Assembly (NCBI GenBank): GCA_021796835.1 | Contig: JAKABO010000009.1 | Span: forward strand, 20,338 to 84,337 | DNA from: Pseudomonadota bacterium | GTDB lineage: Bacteria; Pseudomonadota; Gammaproteobacteria; Burkholderiales; Ferrovaceae | DNA: 64,000 nucleotides | Direction: 5' to 3' | In this document: piece after piece, positions 27,412 through 40,052 of the stretch | Numbering within the stretch: position 1 is the stretch's first letter | Layout of the letters: each line of letters opens with the position of its first letter | Program-made: the position numbers and the translations under genes | Notes under the pieces: generated by a model | Told to the model about the DNA's origin: nothing | The model's database searches: none | The model's input: the letters and a program-made list of their open reading frames with translations, nothing else

Positions 27412-28535
27412 AGAAAATTCGATGGCTGGGCATTGCCCTGGCCGCCCTGGCTGCGGGATGTGCCGACAAGTTGCCGATCGCCCCCATGCCGCCGCTGAAA
27501 CCCACGGTGGCCGTGGAGGTCGACTGGAACCTTTCCCTGGGTAAAACGGAGGAAGGCTTTCTGGTGCCCCTCCTGCACGATCACATGCTCTATGTGGCCG
27601 GTGAGAAGGGCGAACTGAGGGCAGTGGACCCGGAGAACGGGAAGACCCTGTGGGACCTGCAGACCGGCGAATCTTTTGCGGCGGGGATCGGCGTGGGAGA
27701 GCATGAGATCCTGCTGGGCAACAAGAAAGGCGAAGTGCTGGCCTGGTTGCCGACGGGACAGTTTTTGTGGCGCACGTCCATCGACAGTGAACTGCTGGCT
27801 GCGCCTCAGGGTGCCGATGGCATGGTGGTGGTGCGGACGGCGGAGGGCAAGGTGATGGGGCTGAGTGAAGCGGAAGGCAAGGTCCTGTGGACGCAGGCGC
27901 GTCCCATGCCGGCCCTGGTGTTGCGGGGGGTGGGCGGGATGACTCTGGGGCATGGCGTGGCGCTGGTCAGCATGCCGGGGGGGAAACTGATGTCCCTGAA
28001 CCTGTCCGATGGCGCCATCCAGTGGGAATCGCTGGTTTCTGCGCCGCATGGGGCAACGGAGCTGGAACGGATGAATGATGTGCTGGGCGATCCCCTGGTG
28101 GGCGATGGCATGGTGTGTACGGCCAGTTATCAGGGACGGGCCGCGTGCCTGGATGGCGAACATGGTCAGTTGGTCTGGTCCCGTGATGTGGATGCCCTGG
28201 GCCCGGTGGTCGAAGCGGGTTCCCAGCTGGTACTGACCACGGCCAAATCCGATGTCATGGCGCTGGACCGAAGTTCTGGAGGGGTGATGTGGAAAATGAG
28301 TGATCTCGAGGGACGTTATCTGTCTCCGCCCACCGTGACGGCTTCCTATGTCGTGCTGGGCGATGCGGAAGGCGTGGTGCATTTCATCAACCGGGAGAAC
28401 GGCACCGAGGTGGGACGAATCGCCCTGGGCAAGGACCCCATCGTTCAGGCTCCCGTTTACCTGGGGAATGAACGGGTACTGGTGACGAATCGGACAGGTA
28501 AAATGTTTGCGTTGACAGCTCATGCCATCCATTGA
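27408..28535 (+). CDS. bamB: Outer-membrane assembly lipoprotein BamB
   Basis: PQQ-type beta-propeller subunit of the BAM complex that inserts outer-membrane proteins. The 375 residues fit. A lipoprotein signal ends in ALAAGC (lipidated Cys near residue 18). The propeller repeats [30 protein letters not shown] and [15 protein letters not shown] are visible, with a C-terminal KMFALTAHA. It overlaps yfgM and der, the standard genomic neighbours. Confidence 0.95.
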   Translation: MKKIRWLGIALAALAAGCADKLPIAPMPPLKPTVAVEVDWNLSLGKTEEGFLVPLLHDHMLYVAGEKGELRAVDPENGKTLWDLQTGESFAAGIGVGEHEILLGNKKGEVLAWLPTGQFLWRTSIDSELLAAPQGADGMVVVRTAEGKVMGLSEAEGKVLWTQARPMPALVLRGVGGMTLGHGVALVSMPGGKLMSLNLSDGAIQWESLVSAPHGATELERMNDVLGDPLVGDGMVCTASYQGRAACLDGEHGQLVWSRDVDALGPVVEAGSQLVLTTAKSDVMALDRSSGGVMWKMSDLEGRYLSPPTVTASYVVLGDAEGVVHFINRENGTEVGRIALGKDPIVQAPVYLGNERVLVTNRTGKMFALTAHAIH

Positions 28536-29958
28536 ATTTCACCCCCTGACCACCGTGGTGATCGTGGGACGGCCCAATGTGGGCAAGTCCACCCTGTTCA
28601 ATCGTCTGACCCGCAGTCGGGACGCCCTGGTGGCGGATCTGCCGGGTCTGACCCGGGATCGTCACTATGGGCGTGCCGTCTGGGAAGGACTGCCCTATCT
28701 GGTCATCGATACCGGTGGCTTCGAGCCCGTGGCGAAGGATGGCATCCTGCGCGAAATGGCCCGCCAGACGGAGCAGGCGCTGGATGAGGCGGATCGGGTC
28801 ATTTTCCTGACCGACGGGCGGAGCGGCCTCACTCCTGGGGACCGCACCATTGCCGAACGCCTGCGTCAGAGGGGGAAACGGGTGACCCTGGCGGTGAACA
28901 AGGTGGAAGGCATGGCGCGCGCCGTTGTGACCGCCGAATTCCATGAACTGGGGTTGGGCGATCCCCTGGCCATCTCCTCTTCCCACGGTGAAGGGATCGG
29001 GGATCTGATGGATGAAGTCCTGGGCGGGATTCCGGTCCCCGATCCCTCTGCCCCTTCTTCCGAGGAACGTCCCGATCGCCCGCGAATCGCCATCGTGGGG
29101 CGTCCCAATGTGGGGAAATCCACGCTCGTCAACCGGTTGCTGGGCGAGGAGAGAGTCATTGCCTTTGACCAGCCGGGAACGACGCGGGACAGCATCGAGG
29201 TGGATTTTGAAGAAAATGGACGCCTTTATACCCTGATCGATACGGCAGGATTGCGGCGCCGGGGCAAGGTCTTCGAGGCGGTGGAAAAGTTTTCCGTATT
29301 CAAGACCATGCAGTCCATCGAGGAAGCCAACGTCGTGGTTCTGACGCTGGATGCGCGCCAGGACATCTCGGACCAGGATGCGCACATTGCGGGACATGTG
29401 CTGACCACAGGGCGGGCGGTAGTACTGGCGGTAAACAAATGGGAGGGACTGGATGCCCATCGGCGCGACAGGTTGCGCCAGGATATTGCGCGCAAATTGG
29501 GTTTCCTTGATTTTGCCCATCATCTGTACATTTCTGCGCTGGATGGGATGGGAGTCAATGGCTTGTTGCCTGCGGTGGATGCCGCCTATCAGGCCGCCAT
29601 GGCCCGTTTGCCCACGCCGCGCCTGACCCGCACGCTCATGGCCGCAGTGCAGAAGCACCAACCTGCCAAGGCAGGGCCGTTTCGTCCGAAACTGCGTTAT
29701 GCCCACCAGGGGGGGCATAATCCACCCATCGTGGTAATCCATGGATCTGCAGTTGCCCATATCCAGGATAACTATCGTCGTTACCTGGAAAATACTTTTC
29801 GGGAAGCCTTTGAATTGCGTGGGACCCCATTGCGGGTCGAGTTTCGGCAGGGAAGTAACCCCTTTGCGGACCGCAAACCCAAGCCCCTGACCGAATCCGA
29901 GGAAAACAGCCTGCGCCGTCAACGGCGGCGAGGGCGTAAATTGTTTGGGAAACGTTGA
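28522..29958 (+). CDS. der: Ribosome-associated GTPase Der (EngA)
   Basis: Two tandem GTPase domains for 50S subunit maturation, 478 residues. The first P-loop is [14 protein letters not shown] near residue 15 and the second [15 protein letters not shown] near residue 193, with NKVEG and NKWEG guanine-specificity motifs and a C-terminal KH-like domain ending in a basic [13 protein letters not shown] tail. It overlaps bamB by 14 bases. The usual hfq-hflX genes do not follow; thrS does, which marks a rearrangement junction. Confidence 0.97.
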   Translation: MPSIEFHPLTTVVIVGRPNVGKSTLFNRLTRSRDALVADLPGLTRDRHYGRAVWEGLPYLVIDTGGFEPVAKDGILREMARQTEQALDEADRVIFLTDGRSGLTPGDRTIAERLRQRGKRVTLAVNKVEGMARAVVTAEFHELGLGDPLAISSSHGEGIGDLMDEVLGGIPVPDPSAPSSEERPDRPRIAIVGRPNVGKSTLVNRLLGEERVIAFDQPGTTRDSIEVDFEENGRLYTLIDTAGLRRRGKVFEAVEKFSVFKTMQSIEEANVVVLTLDARQDISDQDAHIAGHVLTTGRAVVLAVNKWEGLDAHRRDRLRQDIARKLGFLDFAHHLYISALDGMGVNGLLPAVDAAYQAAMARLPTPRLTRTLMAAVQKHQPAKAGPFRPKLRYAHQGGHNPPIVVIHGSAVAHIQDNYRRYLENTFREAFELRGTPLRVEFRQGSNPFADRKPKPLTESEENSLRRQRRRGRKLFGKR

Positions 29959-29976
29959 AATGAAAGGAACAAAACC

Positions 29977-31896
29977 GTGATCACCGTAAAACTGCCTGAT
30001 GGTTCCCATCGTACCTACCCGGCCCCCCTGACCGTGGCCGATGTGGCCAAAAGTATCGGGTCGGGACTGGCCAAGGCCGCCCTGGCCGGCAAGGTGGACG
30101 GACGTCTGGTGGATACCTCGACCCTGATCGAACAGGACGTCACCCTGGCATTGGTGACGGCCAAAGATCCGGAGGGAGTGGAGATCCTGCGTCATTCCAC
30201 CGCCCACCTGCTGGCGCACGCCGTCAAGGAACTTTATCCTGAAGCGCAGGTGACCATCGGTCCGGTGATCGAGAACGGTTTTTATTACGATTTCTCCTAT
30301 CTGCGTCCTTTCACGCCGGAGGATCTCGAACGCATCGAAAAGCGCATGGAAGAGATCGTGCGCCGGGATCTGCCCGTACAACGGGAACTAATGGCGCGGG
30401 CCGAGGCGGTCCGGTTTTTTGAGGGACTGGGAGAGAAATACAAGGCAGAGATCATCGCAGCCATTCCCACGGATGAGCCCATTTCCCTCTACCGGCAGGA
30501 CAATTTCGTGGATTTGTGTCGCGGTCCCCATGTGCCTTCCACGGGCAAACTCAAGGTGTTCAAGTTGACCCGTGTGGCCGGTGCGTACTGGCGGGGAGAT
30601 GCGAAGAACGAAATGCTGACCCGGGTGTACGGAACGGCCTGGGCCACCCGTGAGGACCAGGAGACCTATCTGCACCGCCTGGAGGAAGCCGAACGACGGG
30701 ATCATCGGCGTCTGGGACGGGAACTGGACCTGTTTCACCTGCAGGAGGAGGCGCCGGGAATGATTTTCTGGCATCCCAAGGGATGGGCCCTGTGGCAGGA
30801 GATCGAGCAGTACATGCGTCGCATCTATCGGGAGAATGGCTATCAGGAGGTGCGTTGCCCGCAGATCCTGGATCGGGGTCTATGGGAGAAATCGGGACAT
30901 TGGGGGCATTTTCACCAGAACATGTTCACCACCCTGTCGGAAGAACGGGAATTTGCCATCAAGCCGATGAATTGTCCGGGGCATGTTCAGATCTTCAACC
31001 AGGGGGTGCGCAGTTACCGGGAATTGCCGGTCCGTTACGGGGAATTCGGCTCCTGCCACCGCAATGAGCCTTCCGGCGCCCTGCATGGGGTTATGCGGGT
31101 GCGCGGTTTTACCCAGGATGACGGACATATTTTTTGCACCGAGGACCAGATACTGGAAGAAGTATCGGCCTTCATCCGTTTATTGCGACGGGTCTATGCA
31201 GATTTCGGATTCAACGAAATCCAGTACAAACTGGCGACCCGACCCACTTCGCGCGTCGGTTCCGAAGCTATCTGGGACAAGGCGGAAGAGGCGCTGCGCA
31301 CTGCGCTGGAGCATAACGCCGTGGATTTTCAGACCCTGGTCGGAGAAGGGGCCTTCTATGGCCCGAAGATCGAATTTCACCTGTGCGACAGTCTGGGACG
31401 CACTTGGCAGTGCGGCACCATCCAGGCGGATTTTTCCATGCCGGAACGGTTGGGCGCGACTTTCGTGGCGGCCGACAACAGCCGTCAGACCCCCGTCATG
31501 CTGCATCGCGCCATCCTGGGTTCCCTGGAACGGTTCATCGGAATTCTGATCGAGCACTATGCGGGGGCCCTGCCCCTGTGGCTGTCGCCCGTACAGGTCG
31601 TGGTGGCAAATATCAGCGAAGCCCAGCGCGATGCAGTGGAAAAGGTGGCACAACAGCTGCGTGAGGAAGGGTTGCGCGTGGAGACGGACTTGCGTAATGA
31701 GAAAATCAGTTATAAAATACGCACGCACAGTTTACAGAAGGTCCCTTATCAACTGGTGATGGGTGACCGGGAGGCTGTATCTGGTCAGGCGTCGGTGCGT
31801 TTACGGGGCGGAAAGGACCTGGGCGCGCAGCCTGTGGAGGTCGTCGTGTCCCGCATGAAGGCTGAAATTCTGGCCAGGAGCGAACTCACTGACTGA
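29977..31896 (+). CDS. thrS: Threonyl-tRNA synthetase
   Basis: Class II synthetase of 639 residues: N-terminal TGS domain (1-61), editing domain with [16 protein letters not shown], catalytic core with [10 protein letters not shown], the zinc ligands Cys, His and His and the [19 protein letters not shown] motif, then the anticodon-binding domain. The start codon is GTG, preceded by AAAGGA. It begins the thrS-infC-rpmI-rplT-pheS-pheT-ihfA cluster. Confidence 0.97.
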   Translation: MITVKLPDGSHRTYPAPLTVADVAKSIGSGLAKAALAGKVDGRLVDTSTLIEQDVTLALVTAKDPEGVEILRHSTAHLLAHAVKELYPEAQVTIGPVIENGFYYDFSYLRPFTPEDLERIEKRMEEIVRRDLPVQRELMARAEAVRFFEGLGEKYKAEIIAAIPTDEPISLYRQDNFVDLCRGPHVPSTGKLKVFKLTRVAGAYWRGDAKNEMLTRVYGTAWATREDQETYLHRLEEAERRDHRRLGRELDLFHLQEEAPGMIFWHPKGWALWQEIEQYMRRIYRENGYQEVRCPQILDRGLWEKSGHWGHFHQNMFTTLSEEREFAIKPMNCPGHVQIFNQGVRSYRELPVRYGEFGSCHRNEPSGALHGVMRVRGFTQDDGHIFCTEDQILEEVSAFIRLLRRVYADFGFNEIQYKLATRPTSRVGSEAIWDKAEEALRTALEHNAVDFQTLVGEGAFYGPKIEFHLCDSLGRTWQCGTIQADFSMPERLGATFVAADNSRQTPVMLHRAILGSLERFIGILIEHYAGALPLWLSPVQVVVANISEAQRDAVEKVAQQLREEGLRVETDLRNEKISYKIRTHSLQKVPYQLVMGDREAVSGQASVRLRGGKDLGAQPVEVVVSRMKAEILARSELTD

Positions 31897-31964
31897 AGTC
31901 GAAGGTTTCGGGATCAAGATCGGGTCGGGTCTTGATCAGTTATTGTTTTTTAGGAGAAATGGCG

Positions 31965-32549
31965 ATCGCTCAGGATAAGGAAGTCCGGATCAACGGGGAA
32001 ATCACCGTCGCAGAAGTGCGGTTGGTGGGGATAGATGGAGAACAATTGGGGATCATGCGTCTGAATGACGCGTTGCGTCAGGCTGAAGAAGCCGACGTCG
32101 ATCTGGTGGAAATTGCCCCGACGGCAAGCCCACCGGTCTGTCGCCTGATGGACTTTGGCAAGTTCAAGTATCGGGAAAGCAAGCGACAACACGAAGCCAA
32201 GGTCAAACAGAAGCAGATCCAAGTCAAGGAAATCAAGTTCCGTCCCGGTACCGATGATGGGGATTACGCCATCAAGGTGCGCAACCTGATCCGCTTTTTG
32301 TCCGAAGGGGATAAAACCAAGGTCACCTTGCGGTTTCGCGGCCGCGAGATGACGCATCAGGAATTGGGCTACAACCTGCTCAAGCGGGTGGAAGCCGACC
32401 TGATGGCCTATGGGGTCGTCGAGCAGTTTCCCAAGATGGAAGGGCGTCAGATGGTGATGGTGCTGGCCCCACGCAAGAAGGTTGAAGTGGCCGCCAAGAC
32501 AGGCAAGGAAAATAAAGTCGGAGCTACGTCGACGGCAGTAGATGCGTAG
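31965..32549 (+). CDS. infC: Translation initiation factor IF-3 (probable AUC start)
   Basis: IF-3 binds the 30S subunit and checks start codons. The C-terminal signature [21 protein letters not shown] and the N-terminal [16 protein letters not shown] are diagnostic; the product would be 194 residues. AGGAG at 31952-31956 is only two bases from the ATG at 31959 but eight bases from the in-frame ATC at 31965. infC genes commonly start with a rare codon (AUU or AUC) so that IF-3 can autoregulate, so the ATC is preferred. TTG at 31932 is a third option but would lie ahead of the ribosome-binding site. Confidence 0.93.
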   Translation: MAQDKEVRINGEITVAEVRLVGIDGEQLGIMRLNDALRQAEEADVDLVEIAPTASPPVCRLMDFGKFKYRESKRQHEAKVKQKQIQVKEIKFRPGTDDGDYAIKVRNLIRFLSEGDKTKVTLRFRGREMTHQELGYNLLKRVEADLMAYGVVEQFPKMEGRQMVMVLAPRKKVEVAAKTGKENKVGATSTAVDA

Positions 32550-32641
32550 CAAGCAGTGCCCACAAGGCGCGGCGGGTCGTCAAGCATCAGGCGCGTAGCC
32601 TGTTCACCCGACGCGGATTACGATAACGATTGGAGCCTTCC

Positions 32642-32839
32642 ATGCCCAAGATGAAAACCAAAAGCGGAGCCGCAAAACGTTTCCGCGTGCGAGGGAGTGG
32701 CAGTGTCAAGCGCTCTCAGGCATTCAAACGCCATATCCTGACCAAGAAAACCACCAAGACCAAGCGTCAATTGCGTGGGACGGCAGAAATTCATTCCACC
32801 AACATGGGCTCGGTCAAGGCCATGTTGCCCTACGCCTAA
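32642..32839 (+). CDS. rpmI: 50S ribosomal protein L35
   Basis: Small basic ribosomal protein of 65 residues. [19 protein letters not shown] and [16 protein letters not shown] are family signatures. GGAG lies seven bases before the ATG. It is followed after 12 bases by rplT, as in most bacteria. The 92 bases between infC and rpmI hold no gene; regulation by L20 is known in enterics but I do not see a clear operator structure here. Confidence 0.97.
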   Translation: MPKMKTKSGAAKRFRVRGSGSVKRSQAFKRHILTKKTTKTKRQLRGTAEIHSTNMGSVKAMLPYA

Positions 32840-32851
32840 GGAGAACCGTCC

Positions 32852-34289
<1,438 letters not shown>

Positions 34290-34299
34290 GAGGAGCGCG

Positions 34300-36672
34300 G
34301 TGAAATTTTCCGAAGCATGGCTGAGAACCTGGGTGGATCCAGAACTTGACGCGGCCGGGTTGGCTCATGTTCTGACCATGGGTGGGCTGGAAGTGGAAGC
34401 CCTAAGTCCCTCTGCGCCGCCCTTCGACCAGGTGGTGGTCGGTCAGGTTCTGAGCGTGGAAAAACATCCTCAGGCCGATCGTCTGAATTGCCTGATGGTG
34501 GACGTGGGAACGGCAGAACCTCTGCCCATCGTCTGCGGCGCACCCAATGTGGCGGTGGGGATGAAAGCCCCTTGCGCCCTGGTGGGCGCAGTCCTTCCCG
34601 GTGGGCTCGCCATCCGGGCGGCCAGGGTAAGGGGCATCGAATCGCAGGGCATGATGTGTTCGGCCCGGGAATTGGGATTGAGCGAAGAAAGCGAGGGATT
34701 GCTTGTGCTCGGTGCACAGGCCCCGGTGGGGCAATCCGTTCGGGCCTGGCTGGACCTGGATGACCAGCAGTTTACCCTCAAACTGACGCCCAACCGGGCA
34801 GACTGTTTGAGTTTGCGCGGCGTGGCCCGCGAAGTGGCGGCGCTGACCCGGTGTCCGCTCCAGCTCCCGGATTTTGCCTCCAAGGCGTCGAATCCCGAAT
34901 TCGGTGCGCGCGTGGTCCGGATCGAGGCAAGCGATGGATGTGCGCGCTATGGCGGACGTCGGATCCGTCTCGAACGGCCCGATCAACCCACCCCGGACTG
35001 GATGGTGCGCCGCCTGGAACGTGCTGGCCTGCGGGCCAAAGCATTGGTGGTGGATGTGACCAACTACGTCATGCTGGAATTGGGGCAGCCCCTTCACGCC
35101 TTCGCCGATGCCGCACTGACCGGAAACCTGAGCGTGCGTTGGGCGCGGGAAGGGGAATCCCTCACCGTGCTTTCTGGCCAAACGCTTGCACTGACCGGGG
35201 ATCTGTTGGTGGTGGCCGATGAAACGGGCCCCCAGGCCCTGGCCGGCCTGATGGGGGGACAGCATTCCGCGGTCTCTGCGCAAACCCGGGACATCTTTCT
35301 CGAGGCGGCCTGGTTTTCTCCCGTGGCATTGGCAGGGCGCGCCCGTCGTCTGGGGCTGGCATCGGAGGCTGCCTTCCGGTTTGAGCGGGGGGTGGATGCC
35401 AGTCTGACTCTGGAAGCCCTGGAACGGGCCACTCAACTGTTGTTGGACTGTGCGGGGGGAGAAGCGGGACCTGTTCTCGATCTCGTCCACCCTGAAAAAT
35501 TGCCGCAGCGTCTCCCGGTGCGGGTTCGTTCTAACCGAGTGCGCCGTTTGTTGGGCTTTGAGGTCGCGGCGGACACGATGCGACAAATTCTGACCCGGTT
35601 GGGGGTTTGCCTGGAAGGGGACGGTGAAGACTGGACCGCCACGGCCCCCACCTGGCGCGTGGACCTGGAACGGGAAGTGGATTATGTGGAAGAAATTGCC
35701 CGTTGTGTGGGCTATGACCAGATTCCGATGCAGGTGCCCAAGGCGCCCCTGAGGGCGCTCCACTTGCCGGAACGGCAGCGCTCCCGACAAGCGGTCGCCC
35801 AGCGTTTGCAGGCGCGCGGATTTCAGGAGGTGATTACCTACAGTTTCGTTTCTGCGGAAGGGGAGCGGCATCTGGCCATGCAACCTTCGCCTCTCGAGTT
35901 GATCAACCCCCTGTCGCAGGATTTGGCTGTCCTGCGTTCCACCTTGTCGGTGGGTCTGATGGAAACCCTGGGGTTCAACCTCAAACGCAAACAGGAACAG
36001 GTACGGATTTTTGAGTGGGGGCGGTGTTTTCTGCCGGCACCGGATGCGGACGGACTTTGCGCCCAGCCCTTGCGGTTGGGGGGCTTGTGGTACGGTACTC
36101 GTTTCCCCGAACAGTGGGGGATCAAGAGCGAACCCGCCGATTTTTTCGATCTCAAGGGGGTCGTGGAAGAACTTCTGCCGCCTGGCGCAAGTTTCGTTTC
36201 GATCCAGCATCCGGCCCTGCATCCTGGGCGTTCCGCCGAGGTTCGGTGGAATGGGCAAAGTATCGGCTGGGTGGGGGAGTTGCACCCCCGTTTGGGCCCC
36301 GCCTATGACCTCTCCCGCATGCCTTTGTTGTTTGAGTTAGAATGGGCTCCTCTGGCACTGGAAGCGTGGCCCGAGTATCGTCCTACGCCGCGTTTTCAGC
36401 CTGTACGGCGCGATCTGGCCCTGGTGGTGGAAAAGGATGTTCCGGCCACGGCTGTATTGGATGCCCTGCGTTCAGCGGCCCCGGAAAATGTGGACAGCGT
36501 CTTGTTGTTCGACGTTTATCAAGGGGCTGGCGTGGAGGAAGGCAAGAAAAGTTTGGCGTTTTGTGTGAAGATCCAGGACACGGAACGTTCTTCCACGGAG
36601 GGAGAATTGGAGCAGATTTGCCAGGAATTGATACGGATCGCAGAACACCGTTTCGGTGCGGTCTTGAGATAG
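34300..36672 (+). CDS. pheT: Phenylalanyl-tRNA synthetase beta subunit
   Basis: A 790-residue beta subunit carrying the editing and tRNA-binding domains. The N-terminal [17 protein letters not shown]-like tRNA-binding fold ([26 protein letters not shown]), B3/B4 editing region ([19 protein letters not shown]), B5 domain and C-terminal ferredoxin-like anticodon domain ([18 protein letters not shown]) appear in order. AGGAGG precedes the GTG-ATG start region. Length and order are normal. Confidence 0.97.
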   Translation: MKFSEAWLRTWVDPELDAAGLAHVLTMGGLEVEALSPSAPPFDQVVVGQVLSVEKHPQADRLNCLMVDVGTAEPLPIVCGAPNVAVGMKAPCALVGAVLPGGLAIRAARVRGIESQGMMCSARELGLSEESEGLLVLGAQAPVGQSVRAWLDLDDQQFTLKLTPNRADCLSLRGVAREVAALTRCPLQLPDFASKASNPEFGARVVRIEASDGCARYGGRRIRLERPDQPTPDWMVRRLERAGLRAKALVVDVTNYVMLELGQPLHAFADAALTGNLSVRWAREGESLTVLSGQTLALTGDLLVVADETGPQALAGLMGGQHSAVSAQTRDIFLEAAWFSPVALAGRARRLGLASEAAFRFERGVDASLTLEALERATQLLLDCAGGEAGPVLDLVHPEKLPQRLPVRVRSNRVRRLLGFEVAADTMRQILTRLGVCLEGDGEDWTATAPTWRVDLEREVDYVEEIARCVGYDQIPMQVPKAPLRALHLPERQRSRQAVAQRLQARGFQEVITYSFVSAEGERHLAMQPSPLELINPLSQDLAVLRSTLSVGLMETLGFNLKRKQEQVRIFEWGRCFLPAPDADGLCAQPLRLGGLWYGTRFPEQWGIKSEPADFFDLKGVVEELLPPGASFVSIQHPALHPGRSAEVRWNGQSIGWVGELHPRLGPAYDLSRMPLLFELEWAPLALEAWPEYRPTPRFQPVRRDLALVVEKDVPATAVLDALRSAAPENVDSVLLFDVYQGAGVEEGKKSLAFCVKIQDTERSSTEGELEQICQELIRIAEHRFGAVLR

Positions 36673-36682
36673 GGAGAAAGGT

Positions 36683-36988
36683 ATGACGTTGACCAAGGCG
36701 GAACTCGCAGAACAGTTGTTTGAGCGGGTGGGTTTGAACAAACGGGAAGCCAAAGCGTTTGTAGAATCTTTTTTCGAAGAAATCCGTCTCTCGCTGGAGG
36801 CAGGGGAGGAAGTGAAACTTTCGGGTTTCGGCAACTTTCAGGTACGCTCCAAACCTCAAAGACCGGGACGCAATCCCAAGACGGGCGAGGAGATTCCGAT
36901 CACTGCGCGGCGCGTGGTGACTTTTCACGCCAGCCAGAAGTTGAAGTCCATGGTAGAGGAACGCCGTGGTAAGGCTTCAGCGCGCTGA
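36683..36988 (+). CDS. ihfA: Integration host factor subunit alpha
   Basis: DNA-bending HU/IHF-family protein of 101 residues. [23 protein letters not shown] at the start and the beta-arm [25 protein letters not shown] with its intercalating proline are diagnostic. GGGAGA precedes the ATG. It follows pheT directly, as in Gammaproteobacteria and Betaproteobacteria, and overlaps the MerR-type gene by 23 bases. Confidence 0.96.
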   Translation: MTLTKAELAEQLFERVGLNKREAKAFVESFFEEIRLSLEAGEEVKLSGFGNFQVRSKPQRPGRNPKTGEEIPITARRVVTFHASQKLKSMVEERRGKASAR

Positions 36989-37424
36989 ACGCGATCTTCC
37001 ACCCATCCCTCCCAAGCATTACTTCACGATCGGGGAGGTGAGCCAGTTATGCGACATCAAACCGCATGTCCTGCGTTACTGGGAGCAGGAGTTCCTGCAA
37101 CTCCGCCAGGTCAAGCGGCGGGGCAACCGCCGCTATTATCAGCCCCGTGAAGTGGAGCTGATCCGGCATATCCGCTCTCTGCTCTATGAACGGGGCTTTA
37201 CCATCACCGGTGCGCGTCACGAATTATCCCATACGGGGAAAGAGAGACGGCGGTCGGCTTCCGATTTCACGGAAGGACAGACCGCGCCCACTGGGGAAAT
37301 GATCGCTGCCCAGGATCTTCCTGCCGAACCGACCCTGAGTGCCCCCCCTTCTCCTCATGAGAGAACCATGAACGAAGCCCTGCGTGCGGAATTAAACGAA
37401 ATCCTCCTTCTCCTTTCGCGCTGA
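36966..37424 (+). CDS. MerR-family transcriptional regulator
   Basis: A 152-residue regulator with an N-terminal MerR winged helix ([26 protein letters not shown], then [30 protein letters not shown]). The C-terminal part is short and acidic-polar with no metal-binding cysteines, so the inducer is unknown. The GTG start lies inside ihfA. The ihfA-merR-tRNA-Pro order is typical of Betaproteobacteria and Gammaproteobacteria, so this is a core gene rather than part of the following accessory block. Confidence 0.92.
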   Translation: MVRLQRAERDLPPIPPKHYFTIGEVSQLCDIKPHVLRYWEQEFLQLRQVKRRGNRRYYQPREVELIRHIRSLLYERGFTITGARHELSHTGKERRRSASDFTEGQTAPTGEMIAAQDLPAEPTLSAPPSPHERTMNEALRAELNEILLLLSR

Positions 37425-37430
37425 CTGTGT

Positions 37431-37436
37431 CATAAT
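37431..37436 (+). promoter_or_regulatory. Possible -10 box (CATAAT) for tRNA-Pro
   Basis: CATAAT ends eight bases before the first base of the mature tRNA, right for a stable-RNA promoter. A -35 match upstream is weak. Confidence 0.4.
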
Positions 37437-37444
37437 AACGAACT

Positions 37445-37521
<77 letters not shown>

Positions 37522-37562
37522 GGATTCTGATGTGACATCTGATGTCGCTTTGCCGTTACACC

Positions 37563-37577
37563 GGGTGTTTTACACCC
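37563..37577 (+). other. Hairpin followed by a C-rich tract after tRNA-Pro
   Basis: GGGTGT-TTT-ACACCC forms a six-base perfect stem about 40 bases after the tRNA, followed by two runs of C instead of a T run. It may shape the tRNA transcript 3' end but does not meet the terminator pattern. The rest of the 240-base gap up to the BON-domain gene has no gene I can support. Confidence 0.4.
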
Positions 37578-37761
37578 CCCCCTCCCCCCACTCTCTCTCC
37601 CAAATAAAGTTGACTGATTCCGTAGCACCGGGACAACTGTCCTGAAGTTCGTCACGCAGGTGCAGTTTCGCCATGGCTGTGTTCGCCAGCGTACGGAAAG
37701 TTTGAACATGAAGGTGAATGATGACGACTGGGTTTTTAGCAACTCTTGTCAGGAGCACATC

Positions 37762-38106
37762 ATGAACAAAAATCAAGTCAAAGAAACCACTGTGGGTACC
37801 AAGTTTGCCGGGGCGCTTATCCTGGTGGCACTCCTCGCCCCCGTTCTTTCCCATGCGGAAGATAGTTCCACCGATAGCGCCGGTCAATACCTGGATGATG
37901 CGACCATCACCACCAAAGTGAAAGCAAGTTTTGCCGAGGACAAGGGGATAAAGGGGCGAGACATCAGTGTTCGCACCGATCACGGCGTTGTCGACCTGAC
38001 TGGAACCGTCGGTAGCAAGAAGCAGTCTGACCGGGCTACGGAACTTGCGACACACGTAAAATCGGTGAAGGCAGTGCACAATAATTTGAAAGTTGACTCG
38101 AATTAA
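37762..38106 (+). CDS. Exported BON-domain protein (OsmY-like)
   Basis: A 114-residue periplasmic protein. A signal peptide (about residues 1-31, ending LSHA) precedes one BON domain (DDATITTKVKASFAEDKGIKGRDISVRTDHGVVDLTG, then AVHNNLKVDS). BON domains bind phospholipid surfaces, and OsmY-like proteins respond to osmotic stress. The ATG has AGGAG six bases upstream; upstream in-frame codons look non-coding. It is followed 53 bases later by glgB of the trehalose/glucan cluster, which fits an osmotic-stress theme. Confidence 0.85.
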   Translation: MNKNQVKETTVGTKFAGALILVALLAPVLSHAEDSSTDSAGQYLDDATITTKVKASFAEDKGIKGRDISVRTDHGVVDLTGTVGSKKQSDRATELATHVKSVKAVHNNLKVDSN

Positions 38107-38159
38107 GGTTTGCTCGAGTGCCAATGAACCTTCTCGTGGCATCCGTTCCAAAGGCCTGC

Positions 38160-40052
38160 ATGCTGACGGATCTCGATGTTTATTTGTTTAAGCAAGGCGA
38201 TCATTTTCGCTTATACGAAAAACTCGGTTCGCACTGTATTACTCTTGAAGGCGTAAAAGGGACCTGGTTCGCCGTATGGGCGCCGAATGCGGTGAGTGTC
38301 TCGGTGATCGGTGGGTTCAATCATTGGGATGCAACCATCGATGCGCTACGTCTGCGTGACGATGGATCGGGGATTTGGGAAGGGTTCATTGCGGATGTCG
38401 CGGTCGGGGCAACGTATAAGTACCGCATCGTTTCCCGCGATGGGAAAATAGCCGACAAGGGCGATCCCTTTGCCTTTTACTGGGAAATACCGCCGTTAAC
38501 CGCTTCCCGCGTCTGGGCATTGGATTACGTCTGGAATGACGCTGACTGGATGAGGGTGCGTGGCGAGAAAAACCGGTTGAACGCGCCTTGTTCCATTTAC
38601 GAAGTACATCTGGGTTCCTGGCGGCGTATTCCTGAAGAGGGCAATCGTTCTCTCACGTACCGTGAGATGGCGGAGTGGTTGCCGCGTTATCTGGTCGAAT
38701 TGAATTTTACTCATGTCGAATTCATGCCGGTGACAGAACATCCTTTTTATGGTTCCTGGGGCTACGAGACCATCGGTTATTTTGCCCCGACGGCACGTTA
38801 TGGCGCGCCGGAGGATTTCATGTTTCTGGTGGATGCCCTGCATCAGCAGGGCATCGGCGTGATTCTGGACTGGGTGCCTGCGCATTTTCCTGCCGACGCT
38901 CATGGCCTCGGTCATTTTGATGGGACCTTTCTGTACGAGCATGCTGATCCGCGCCAAGGCTATCAACCGGACTGGCATAGTTCGTTGTTCAATTATGGCC
39001 GAAATGAGGTGCGTGCATTTCTGACCAGCAGTGCTCTGTTCTGGCTTGATCAATATCATATTGATGGACTGCGCATCGATGCGGTGACCTCGATGCTTTA
39101 TCTGGATTATGGTCGCAAGGAAGGGGAGTGGATTCCTAACCGCAATGGTGGGCGGGAAAATCTGGAAGCGGTCACTTTCTTGCGCACCCTGAATGATGCG
39201 ATTTATCGGGATTATCCAGATACTCAGACTTTTGCCGAGGAATCGACGGCCTGGCCCATGGTCTCTCGTCCCGCCAATTTTGGTGGTCTGGGTTTTGGTC
39301 TGAAGTGGAATATGGGTTGGATGCATGACACGCTGGGATATTTCTCGGAAAATCCGATCAATCGAAAATACCACCATACACAGATTATTTTTAGCATTTG
39401 GTATGCGTTTTCAGAGAACTTTGTTCTACCTTTGTCCCATGACGAAGTGGTCTATGGCAAAGGTTCACTGATCGGGAAAATGTCCTGCGATGAATGGCAG
39501 CAGTTTGCCAATGTACGCCTGTTGTACGGTTATATGTGGGGGCATCCGGGCAAAAAACTATTGTTCATGGGCTGCGAATTTGGACAGAAAGGCGAGTGGC
39601 AGCACGAAGAAAGTCTGGACTGGTCTGTACTGCAATATCCGTTGCACGCCGGATTGCGACGCTGGGTCGAAGATCTCAACCGTTTTTACCGCAGTGAAGC
39701 AGCACTTTATCAGCAAGATTTCAGCCGTGAGGGTTTTCAATGGATAGACTGTAATGGCGCGGAAAAAAGTGTGGTGAGTTTTGTGCGTCGTGGCTATAGC
39801 GCGGACGATGTGCTGCTGGTGGTCTGCAATTTTACCCCCGTCATCCGCGAAAATTATCTTGTCGGAGTGCCCAGCGGCGGTTACTGGCACGAAGTACTCA
39901 ACAGCGACAGTGAACTCTATGGTGGCAGCAGCGTGGGAAATCTGGGCGGGGTAGAAGCCGGTCCCGTCTCTGCAGGTGAAATGTATCATTCGCTGATGCT
40001 GCGTTTGCCCCCCTTGGCCGTTCTGTTCTTCAAACCTGGGGATGGGCCATGA
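38160..40052 (+). CDS. glgB: 1,4-alpha-glucan branching enzyme
   Basis: GH13 enzyme that makes alpha-1,6 branches in glycogen-like glucan. About 630 residues: N-terminal CBM48 (GTWFAVWAPNAVSVSVIGGFNHWD), TIM barrel with GSWGYETIGYFAPTARYG, nucleophile D307 in GLRIDAVTSM, acid/base E360 in FAEEST and the transition-state D in LSHDEVVYGKGS, then a C-terminal beta domain. The ATG at 38160 has AAAGG five bases upstream; GTG 38118 and ATG 38124 are in-frame alternatives. It overlaps glgE by four bases. GC is near 50%, lower than the preceding core genes. Confidence 0.95.
   Translation: MLTDLDVYLFKQGDHFRLYEKLGSHCITLEGVKGTWFAVWAPNAVSVSVIGGFNHWDATIDALRLRDDGSGIWEGFIADVAVGATYKYRIVSRDGKIADKGDPFAFYWEIPPLTASRVWALDYVWNDADWMRVRGEKNRLNAPCSIYEVHLGSWRRIPEEGNRSLTYREMAEWLPRYLVELNFTHVEFMPVTEHPFYGSWGYETIGYFAPTARYGAPEDFMFLVDALHQQGIGVILDWVPAHFPADAHGLGHFDGTFLYEHADPRQGYQPDWHSSLFNYGRNEVRAFLTSSALFWLDQYHIDGLRIDAVTSMLYLDYGRKEGEWIPNRNGGRENLEAVTFLRTLNDAIYRDYPDTQTFAEESTAWPMVSRPANFGGLGFGLKWNMGWMHDTLGYFSENPINRKYHHTQIIFSIWYAFSENFVLPLSHDEVVYGKGSLIGKMSCDEWQQFANVRLLYGYMWGHPGKKLLFMGCEFGQKGEWQHEESLDWSVLQYPLHAGLRRWVEDLNRFYRSEAALYQQDFSREGFQWIDCNGAEKSVVSFVRRGYSADDVLLVVCNFTPVIRENYLVGVPSGGYWHEVLNSDSELYGGSSVGNLGGVEAGPVSAGEMYHSLMLRLPPLAVLFFKPGDGP

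Noticed and set aside
34402..36285. 627-codon minus-strand frame inside pheT
   Set aside because: Antisense shadow of an essential gene with complete domains.
37563..37577. Terminator for tRNA-Pro
   Set aside because: The stem is followed by C runs, not T, so it is kept only as an unassigned hairpin.
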